Positions 7,485-13,119 of a stretch of 15,877 bases of DNA are shown here, one piece after another. The first letter of the stretch is position 1, and every line of letters begins with the position of its first letter. The stretch comes from CAWDMN01 sp963803155 (GTDB lineage Bacteria; Acidobacteriota; Terriglobia; Versatilivoradales; Versatilivoraceae). A model generated the notes under the pieces. That model was given only the letters and a program-made list of their open reading frames with translations. It searched no databases and was not told where the DNA came from. The translations under genes were made by a program, and so were the position numbers. The stretch covers positions 1-15,877 of the forward strand of contig CAWDMN010000075.1 of the NCBI GenBank assembly GCA_963803155.1, written 5' to 3'.

Positions 7485-7888
7485 CTATTGGGAAAAAGTG
7501 GGAAATTAAATCGACTGGGGATATCCCAGAGGCTGAGTTCCCGTAGCCATTGTGGTTGTGGACGAGACAAAAACGAATGAAATGCGGCATAAATAGCCGC
7601 GAATCCCAAGCAATGTTCCCCCCCCTTTCGCCTTGTTCGGAGAAAGTTGCCGCAGAATATTATTGGCGCTCTCGGGAGGTGTCTGCTCGAAGGGCGCATT
7701 CATGGTATGAGGCATAAACAGCAGGAGGTTTTTGAGGAGACTGCAAACTGGGTGAAATCCCTGGCTTATCCGCACAAGCGGGTGGGGCATAATTAGCCGA
7801 AAATGCTCCCTCAGACGCAAGATGCATTGCATGCCCATGCGCCAATGCATCTTGCTCAAAAACATGTGTTCGCTTTAATCGACGAGAT
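7485..7888. other. Intergenic stretch without a convincing gene
   Basis: These 404 bases follow the DUF4097 gene on the minus strand. Several short overlapping open frames occur on both strands, none with recognisable family features. The most protein-like is a 46-codon + strand frame from ATG 7577 to TAA 7717, which contains CSEKVAAEYYWRSREV. It is followed by a second short frame from ATG 7708 that overlaps its stop. They could be remnants of a decayed gene. A run of eight C residues lies at 7618-7625, and a 13-bp inverted repeat at 7817-7855. I see no transposase or attachment site. Confidence 0.4.
7817..7855. repeat. 13-bp perfect inverted repeat, 13-nt loop
   Basis: GCAAGATGCATTG at 7817-7829 is the exact reverse complement of CAATGCATCTTGC at 7843-7855. 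The 13-base loop contains a further GCAT/ATGC pairing at its base. It starts 33 bases beyond the stop codon of the DUF4097 gene. There is no T-run on either side, so it does not fit an intrinsic terminator. It may protect the 3' end of the transcript or be a dispersed repeat. Confidence 0.65.
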
Positions 7889-9271
7889 CTAGTTAGCGTT
7901 CAGGTGAATATCCCGATAAGAGGTATTTATCGTTATCAATGGCCCACTCTTGCCTTGAGTGGCCACAACCCGGTTATCGTTATTGAAATCGCCCGATTGT
8001 ACTCCATCAAAATCAGATTCCAATTTCCCATACCGAGAAAAACCATCAAATTTGAATTGGCTGGATTTGGGCAAAGAAATGGTCACTCCGCCATATTCCG
8101 AATTCACCTTGATTGATTTCAGAGGGGCATGATCGTCGCGGATCTCGACATCCCCGTGCTTTCCATCCACGGACATGGATCCCTGGATATTCTCGAGTTC
8201 CACGGATCGATAAGAGGTGACGACGCGAACATCCCCGGCAATCGTGTCGCCTTTGACGGAGACAAACTTGCCATCCACTTCCAGCGGCCCTTCCAGCGCC
8301 TCACATTCCAAATTCCCATTCTTATGAGTCACCTTCGCTTCACCTTTGATTCTTTTCAAGATGACAGCGCCGTATCCCCCGTCTACAGTGGCTTTCCCCC
8401 CTATGTTTTCCAACTCAATACCGGCATATTTATTGGAGACTGTACAATCGCCGCTCACCCCGAAAATAGCGATGCTTCCATATTTATTTTCGGCTTGGAG
8501 ATTTCCCTCCACATTCTTAACCGACATACTGCCATATTGATTATTAATCACGTGATTCCCCGACACCGCAGTCAAGGAGACGTCCCCATATTGATTGTTC
8601 AACCGCACTGAAAGCTTTCTTGGAACCCAGATGGACATATTGGTTTTCAATCCACGGCGTGACTCTTCATCCAACTCGTCACGATTGGACGAAACAAAAA
8701 TAGTCGTCCCCTTCTTTTCCACCTTCAGCTTGACTCGAGATGCAATGTCTCCGGCTTTTTTTTCATCATCTTCCTTGATGCGTTTTTCCATCTTAATCTT
8801 CACTTGGGGAAGATCGTGCACATTGATATCCACATTCCCATAGGAATTTTGAATTTCCAGAGCCGCTTCTTTTCCCTCCACCTTGAGAGAAGCTTCATCG
8901 GTATAGTAAAAATTCTTGCGCGAATCAATATCCCATTCCCTTTCATTCCCATTGACTTCCCAGTGCCGGAAAGGGGGCCAGGGCCAGTTGGCTTGATTAG
9001 CCTGGGATATCAGGCTGCCAATCATCAAAAGGAATAAAAGCAACACGATGTCGCCACCACCCAATCGGCTTCGGTTGGCCAATTGAGGATCTGAGGGGGC
9101 CTGGATAAAGTAGAGAAGCTTGCTCAATCCCCATAAAATGATGAGGACGGGCCAATATCGCGCAACAAATGTCCAGGGATGCTGCACCACATTCAAATTG
9201 CTAAGTAAGAACAACAACCCTATTGAAATTAAAACCAACGACCAGAAAATGGAACCATATCGGCGGCTCAT
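7889..9271 (-). CDS. DUF4097-type beta-solenoid membrane protein with LiaF-like N-terminus
   Basis: This is a 460-residue membrane-anchored protein. The N-terminus (about 8-56) has the two closely spaced hydrophobic helices of the DUF5668/LiaF-like transmembrane module, and a third hydrophobic segment follows at 74-90. The exposed part (about 115-460) is a DUF4097 (putative adhesin) domain made of short beta-rungs. The aromatic-Gly signature (QYG, KYG, GYG and degenerate forms) recurs every 18 residues exactly, at 227, 245, 263, 281, 299, 317, 335, 353 and 371, with a further EYG at 392. This indicates a right-handed beta-solenoid. The start codon overlaps the stop of the upstream B-box gene (ATGA at 9271-9268), so the two are translationally coupled. 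DUF4097 proteins commonly sit beside sigma/anti-sigma or LiaFSR-type envelope-stress systems, matching the context here. The exact function is unknown. Confidence 0.88.
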   Translation of the reverse strand: MSRRYGSIFWSLVLISIGLLFLLSNLNVVQHPWTFVARYWPVLIILWGLSKLLYFIQAPSDPQLANRSRLGGGDIVLLLFLLMIGSLISQANQANWPWPPFRHWEVNGNEREWDIDSRKNFYYTDEASLKVEGKEAALEIQNSYGNVDINVHDLPQVKIKMEKRIKEDDEKKAGDIASRVKLKVEKKGTTIFVSSNRDELDEESRRGLKTNMSIWVPRKLSVRLNNQYGDVSLTAVSGNHVINNQYGSMSVKNVEGNLQAENKYGSIAIFGVSGDCTVSNKYAGIELENIGGKATVDGGYGAVILKRIKGEAKVTHKNGNLECEALEGPLEVDGKFVSVKGDTIAGDVRVVTSYRSVELENIQGSMSVDGKHGDVEIRDDHAPLKSIKVNSEYGGVTISLPKSSQFKFDGFSRYGKLESDFDGVQSGDFNNDNRVVATQGKSGPLITINTSYRDIHLNAN

Positions 9272-9888
9272 TTCTCCTCCTCTCCCACGCCTTGCTCATT
9301 GAAATGTTTCCACAAGGCGAAGACACCGAAACCGATTAAAACCACCGGCCAGAACCGCAGAATCTGTTCCAGCAAATTAGGATGAATAGTATTCAAAAAA
9401 AAGATGATTCCCATCACCGTCAGGATAATGCCAGCCCACAGATTTCCCGCTCCCGCCACCAGCGGAGGGTGGGGCACTTCCAATCCGTGGGCCTCGAGCA
9501 ATCGACGGCGCGCGGATTGATAAGCTTCAATGGGCATATAAAAATAAAAGACCGAGATAAACATGCCGAAGAGAGGCTCAAATGTTCCCAAGTGTGAACT
9601 GCTTTGGATGGAAATCAAAAAACCGAAAATCACAACGTGGATAATAGCCTTGATATATTCGCCATTGCAAATGGCCCCGACGCCCGGGATTAATCCGAAG
9701 AGAAAAGCCACTCCCGGCCGGCATCCTGATTGTCCGATTCCAGAAATATCCAAAAAATCAGGCCGGGCGCGGCAACCGGCACAAAAATGAGCCCCCTGCA
9801 AATTCGTCAGACAATCCGCGCAAAAAGGTCGGGAGCAGATCTGGCACTGAGCCACTGCATCGGATTCCGGATGGTAATGACATTTCAT
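9268..9888 (-). CDS. B-box zinc-finger membrane protein with LiaI-like C-terminus
   Basis: This 206-residue protein opens with a B-box-like zinc-binding domain: C3, H6, C15-x2-C18, C23-x2-C26, H34 and C36-x2-C39. A Gly-rich hydrophobic region follows (about 58-120; FLFGLIPGVGAI and AIIHVVIFGFLISI), giving two or three membrane spans. The C-terminus (about 148-196) has two helices with the DUF5668/LiaI pattern LWAGIILTVMGIIFFL and FWPVVLIGFGVFALW. The ATG is preceded by a GGGGGAG ribosome-binding site about 11 bases upstream. Its TGA overlaps the ATG of the DUF4097 gene, so the two products are probably made together and may form one membrane complex. It lies 178 bases downstream of the anti-sigma gene and is probably part of the same regulon. 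A role in sensing or transmitting envelope stress is inferred from context only. Confidence 0.83.
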   Translation of the reverse strand: MKCHYHPESDAVAQCQICSRPFCADCLTNLQGAHFCAGCRARPDFLDISGIGQSGCRPGVAFLFGLIPGVGAICNGEYIKAIIHVVIFGFLISIQSSSHLGTFEPLFGMFISVFYFYMPIEAYQSARRRLLEAHGLEVPHPPLVAGAGNLWAGIILTVMGIIFFLNTIHPNLLEQILRFWPVVLIGFGVFALWKHFNEQGVGEEEK

Positions 9889-10066
9889 TTAGATTCATCT
9901 CCCCCGAATATTGACTTGAGAACCCATTCCCCCTAATCCTGACACCGACTTCTCAAAAGCAATAGAAGCCGGCAATTCTCACTCCTCGAGCTGCGAGCAA
10001 CCTTGCCGCTCTTCCCCGCCGGAAGATTCGATGGAGGAGGCCAACCGCTTCCCATCTAATCTTGCT

Positions 10067-10762
10067 CTATCCTCGATTTCTTCCCGGGATCAATCCCGAA
10101 GGCTCCCAATCCGCCGATCTTTCACGATCGGACGGCGGCATATTCATGGCTACCAAGTATTCAATCGCGGAAGCTGAGCTATCCGGCCGTTGTGGCGGCT
10201 GAACAACCGGTTTATTCTTGTCCCCTGATTTTTTCCCTGTCTGGCTTTTCAATTCATCGATTCGCTGTTGAATTTCATACAGGAGCTTTAAGTCATTCAA
10301 GCGGCGGACACCGTTGTCGTACGCCAAGTTCACGCTGTGTTCCACATTCCGGTACAAGGCTTTGGGGGTCAAATCAGACAAACGCAGTTGGCTGATCCGT
10401 GAAAAATCAATGCCCAGCGAATTCAATACCAGTCCCACCGACACGGCAGCCAATCCCACCCCCGTGGCAAATCGCGGAGAGGCATAGAAGGGTCGGAACA
10501 GATCTCTCAGATAATCCATCCAGGAAAGCGTCTGCACTTTTCCGCTCGTCTTTATCAAAATCTGCTCAATGAGCCGGGCTGGAGGCTCCAAAGGAGGCAT
10601 CTCTTCACAGAAGGCGAGAGTCCGCTTGACTTCATTCAGCAAGTCGAGACAACTGGGACAAGAGTGCAAATGCTCCCTCACTTGATCCATCAATCCCGGC
10701 TGTAAAGCGTTATCGAGATAATCGCTAAAATAATCTTCAATTTCCTGGCATTCCAAGCGCAT
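10067..10762 (-). CDS. Zinc-binding (zf-HC2/ZAS) transmembrane anti-sigma factor
   Basis: This 231-residue protein has the ZAS anti-sigma signature at its N-terminus: C5, then H31-x3-C35-x2-C38 (EHLHSCPSC). In this family these residues bind zinc, and the domain clamps the cognate ECF sigma factor. A single transmembrane helix lies at about 98-118. The predicted periplasmic part (about 120-231) has a helical segment rich in Arg, Lys and Leu and a Pro/Ser/Arg-rich tail, with no recognisable sensor domain. It starts 69 bases downstream of the sigma gene on the same strand, the usual arrangement for a sigma/anti-sigma pair. The ATG has a strong AGGAGAGG ribosome-binding site. It probably holds the sigma factor at the inner membrane until an envelope signal releases it; the signal is unknown. 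Confidence 0.87.
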   Translation of the reverse strand: MRLECQEIEDYFSDYLDNALQPGLMDQVREHLHSCPSCLDLLNEVKRTLAFCEEMPPLEPPARLIEQILIKTSGKVQTLSWMDYLRDLFRPFYASPRFATGVGLAAVSVGLVLNSLGIDFSRISQLRLSDLTPKALYRNVEHSVNLAYDNGVRRLNDLKLLYEIQQRIDELKSQTGKKSGDKNKPVVQPPQRPDSSASAIEYLVAMNMPPSDRERSADWEPSGLIPGRNRG

Positions 10763-10831
10763 TTTTTCCTCTCCTAAGGGGCTCCACTCCGATCCATCCG
10801 TTTCGTTTTTCTAGCAACTCTGCTTCCGAAA

Positions 10832-11440
10832 TCACAGATCCGCGGCGAGACCTTCGCTCCGCCTGCGAAAACGCTGCAAACACTTCGCCAATTCCACACG
10901 CCCCCGATTGATGCGCGATTTCACCGTTCCATCTGGAATTTTCAAAAGGGCGCCAATTTCCTGATAGCTCAAATCTTCCAAATCCCTCAAAATCACGGCC
11001 TCCCGCAGTTCCGGAGAGAGCAAATTTAATCCGTACTGGAGCATCGCAATTTGTTCTTTCTTTTCCATCGTGACTTGCGGGCTTGGCTGATGGTCAGGCA
11101 ACGTATCCAGAAGGGAAAATTCTTCGCCTTCTTCCAAAGGCTCATCCATTGAAACCGTCATCCGTTCACTTTTCGTCTGGCGGTAATGATCGATCAGCAA
11201 GTTCCGAGTCACGCTGATTATCCATGTGATAAAATTCCCCGACAGAGCATTATAATTCCCCATATTTCTAAAGATCTTGATGAAGGCATCCTGGGTCAAA
11301 TCTTCAGCTTGGTCGGATCTTCCCACAAAACGAAAGCACAAATTATAAACCCGCCGGGTATGCCGTTGAACAATCTTCTCCCAAGCCAGCGGATCGCCGC
11401 GACGAGCCTGCTCAATAATTTCGACATCCGGTTCGCTCAA
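10832..11440 (-). CDS. ECF (group 4) RNA polymerase sigma factor, RpoE-like
   Basis: This 202-residue protein has the two-domain ECF layout. Region 2 (about 25-90) contains AEDLTQDAFIKIFRN, the core-binding and -10-recognition segment. Region 4 (about 135-188) contains LSYQEIGALLKIPDGTVKSRINRGR, the helix-turn-helix that reads the -35 element. The linker between them is acidic. It directs RNA polymerase to a small set of stress promoters and is probably held inactive by the zf-HC2 protein encoded 69 bases downstream. The start is a TTG at 11440, supported by GGGAG seven bases upstream. An ECF-type promoter 30-60 bases upstream suggests that it activates its own transcription. It is RpoE-like by architecture, but I do not assign a named subgroup. 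Confidence 0.93.
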   Translation of the reverse strand: MSEPDVEIIEQARRGDPLAWEKIVQRHTRRVYNLCFRFVGRSDQAEDLTQDAFIKIFRNMGNYNALSGNFITWIISVTRNLLIDHYRQTKSERMTVSMDEPLEEGEEFSLLDTLPDHQPSPQVTMEKKEQIAMLQYGLNLLSPELREAVILRDLEDLSYQEIGALLKIPDGTVKSRINRGRVELAKCLQRFRRRSEGLAADL

Positions 11441-11471
11441 CCGCTTGCTCCCGCGTCAGCTTTCAAATTAA

Positions 11472-11498
11472 GATACGAAAAATCATAGTCCCAAGTTC
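11472..11498 (-). promoter_or_regulatory. Candidate ECF-sigma autoregulatory promoter
   Basis: On the minus strand, GAACTT (11498-11493, within TTGAACTTGG) and CGTATC (11477-11472) are separated by 15 bases. The -35 matches the AAC core read by RpoE-type sigma factors, and CGTA is a known ECF -10 core. Transcription would begin near 11465, giving a leader of about 25 bases that includes the GGGAG ribosome-binding site at 11452-11448. Position and content fit autoregulation of the sigma gene. Confidence 0.6.
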
Positions 11499-11672
11499 AA
11501 AAATTTTAAACTCTTTCAGGATAAATCGCGACAATAATATCTGCTCCGCTCCGATCTTTATTAGCCGCGCCAATTCCCGGCAAAGGGGAATCTTCTTGGC
11601 CCCTCCCAACAGACCACGAGCTTTTCTATGAGATAATATATTGATAAATCAAATGTTATTACACTAAGCCCC

Positions 11673-11701
11673 TTGACTTCCCTCTGATTTTCCGATAATT
11701 T
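11673..11701 (+). promoter_or_regulatory. Weak candidate sigma-70 promoter upstream of nrdR
   Basis: TTGACT and TAATTT are separated by 17 bases on the + strand. If used, transcripts would have a leader of about 350 bases before nrdR, which is long for this gene. A closer TATAAT at 11914-11919 lacks a well-placed -35. The boxes are imperfect and the call rests on spacing alone. Confidence 0.3.
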
Positions 11702-11955
11702 TACCCACTGTGAAGTCCCACATTTGAAAGAATGGGCTAGAAATCCGAATCGGTGGGTAGGGGGATAATGAAGTCGGCGGGGGACAATAAAAAAGAGAAC
11801 CCCCTCGATAGTGGAAAACCAGAAGAGAGCCATTTCTGAATGTTCCGGAAGGTCTAGAGCCCCAAAAGCATGAAATCTTTGGCTAATTTTGGCCACCCCA
11901 GCAGCGCGGACCTTATAATGACCATAAATTCCGGCTTCCCCTTTGATTGATCGGT

Positions 11956-11980
11956 CTTGACTCCTTTTTTGGGAGTCAGG
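11956..11980. repeat. Hairpin-forming inverted repeat upstream of nrdR
   Basis: CTTGACTCC at 11956-11964 pairs with GGAGTCAGG at 11972-11980 over nine positions (one G-U), with a seven-base T-rich loop. It lies about 77 bases upstream of the nrdR start. It is not followed by a T-run on either strand. It could be a protein-binding palindrome or a leader hairpin. Confidence 0.4.
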
Positions 11981-12056
11981 AAGTTTGCGGCTTTCATATC
12001 TGCTGTACCCCATGGGCACATGGAAGGACTTTCATCAGAAAGGACCACTCTGAAAA

Positions 12057-12512
12057 ATGAAATGCCCTTATTGTGGCTACCTGCAGGACAAAGTAGTAGA
12101 TTCCCGCGAAAGCCGCGAGGGAGAGGTGATTCGCAGGAGACGGGAGTGCTTGGAATGTAATCGCCGTTTTACCAGTTATGAACGAATTGAAGAAATCCCC
12201 TACATGGTGATCAAGAAGGACGGGAGCAGGGAGGAATTTGACCGGCAAAAAATCATGGCCGGATTGAAAAAAGCCTGCGAAAAGCGCCCCGTCAGCCCGA
12301 TGCAGTTGGAATCGATCGTGAATGGAATTGAGACATTTGTTCAGGAATCCAGCGAGCGGGAACGGAGCACGGGGTCAATTGGTGAAATAGTGATGGAAAG
12401 GCTGCGCACACTCGATAAAGTGGCTTATGTCCGCTTTGCTTCAGTATATCTGGACTTTAAGGATATCAAGGAATTCATGTCGGAGTTGCGGGAATTGCTG
12501 AAAGTCCATTGA
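12057..12512 (+). CDS. nrdR: Transcriptional repressor NrdR
   Basis: NrdR is the ATP/dATP-sensing repressor of ribonucleotide reductase genes. At 151 residues it has the standard length. The N-terminal zinc ribbon uses C3-x2-C6 (MKCPYCG) and C31-x2-C34 (CLECNRRFTSYER), with the Arg-rich stretch VIRRRREC between them. An ATP-cone domain follows (about 49-139), with YMVIKKDGSREEFDRQKI and VAYVRFASVYLDFKDI typical of the family. The ATG is set by the conserved MKCPYCG start; AAAGGA upstream is a distant ribosome-binding site. No ribonucleotide reductase gene is present in the window, so its targets lie elsewhere. In many genomes nrdR neighbours unrelated genes, as here with hsp20 and lon, so no functional link should be inferred from position. 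Confidence 0.97.
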   Translation: MKCPYCGYLQDKVVDSRESREGEVIRRRRECLECNRRFTSYERIEEIPYMVIKKDGSREEFDRQKIMAGLKKACEKRPVSPMQLESIVNGIETFVQESSERERSTGSIGEIVMERLRTLDKVAYVRFASVYLDFKDIKEFMSELRELLKVH

Positions 12513-12634
12513 TCCCCGGTCGCGCATTGACCTCTCATGGGATCGATGTGAAAATGGATGAATCGACGGGTGCTGGAAAGGGCGGCGAGGATTCAGCCAT
12601 AAATTGACCAGCCGCCCATTTATTGGGAAACACC

Positions 12635-13078
12635 ATGATCAAGAATTATTCGCCTATCCTTGAATTGAACAAACTCCAGGAAGATATTTCCCATCTGCTG
12701 GGCGAGCTTTCCAACCATCTGTCCGGGGGAGGGCTTCAGGACTCTGGCATCTGGATTCCCAATGTGGATCTTTCCGATGATCATCGCCAAGTCCAGATCA
12801 AAGTGGAATTGCCTGGTGTCAAAAAAGAACATATTCAGGTTCTTTTGCAAGATGGATATTTGCGCATCGTCGGGGAGAAGAAACCACCTGTCCACAACAC
12901 CCGCGCTCATTACCTCTGTCTGGAGAGAAGTTATGGCCGTTTCAGCCGCATTATCCATCTCAACAATGTGGTGGATATCGATGCCGCCAGCGCCCGAATG
13001 CATAATGGAGTCCTGACAATAGTGCTGCCCAAATTATCCAATCGCCGGCGGACTGAAAAGGTTATACCCATAGAATAG
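12635..13078 (+). CDS. Hsp20/alpha-crystallin small heat-shock protein
   Basis: From the ATG at 12635 this gives 147 residues, normal for bacterial small heat-shock proteins. An in-frame TTG at 12623 would add four residues and is less likely. The variable N-terminal arm (1-38) is followed by the alpha-crystallin domain (about 39-138). That domain opens at IWIPNVDLSDD and contains KVELPGVKKEHIQV and the diagnostic MHNGVLTIVLPK. The C-terminal IPI motif (residues 144-146), which docks neighbouring dimers, is present. The protein is an ATP-independent chaperone that holds unfolding proteins. The loop at GEKKPPVHNTRAHYLCLERSYGRF is typical of the Hsp20 beta5-beta6 region. The lon gene starts 41 bases downstream, so the two are probably co-transcribed as a protein quality-control pair. 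I see no CIRCE element or clear heat-shock promoter upstream. Confidence 0.93.
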   Translation: MIKNYSPILELNKLQEDISHLLGELSNHLSGGGLQDSGIWIPNVDLSDDHRQVQIKVELPGVKKEHIQVLLQDGYLRIVGEKKPPVHNTRAHYLCLERSYGRFSRIIHLNNVVDIDAASARMHNGVLTIVLPKLSNRRRTEKVIPIE

Positions 13079-13119
13079 AATCATTTGTTTTCATTTTAAC
13101 TCTTTAGTGGAAAAAACTC

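Larger units (their letters stand above)
11441..12056. other. Divergent intergenic region between the sigma gene and nrdR
   Basis: This 616-base region separates the divergently transcribed sigma factor and nrdR. The left end carries the ECF-type promoter. Two weak + strand sigma-70 candidates are visible. One is TTGACT (11673-11678) with TAATTT (11696-11701) at 17-base spacing. The other is TATAAT (11914-11919) with a poorly spaced TTGGCC at 11889-11894. A hairpin lies at 11956-11980: a nine-pair stem including one G-U pair, with CTTGACTCC facing GGAGTCAGG. A 152-codon minus-strand frame (12019-11561) crosses the region, but it has no ribosome-binding site or recognisable features. I see no NrdR-box pair, tRNA or small-RNA signature. 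Confidence 0.4.

Noticed and set aside
8129..8611. 160-codon + strand frame opposite the DUF4097 gene
   Set aside because: It is the antisense shadow of the repeated beta-solenoid codons; the repetitive sense sequence keeps the opposite frame open.
11561..12019. 152-codon minus-strand open frame upstream of the sigma gene
   Set aside because: It has no ribosome-binding site, no recognisable motif or domain, and unconvincing composition. Its stop lies just upstream of the sigma promoter. Chance open frame preferred, though not excluded.
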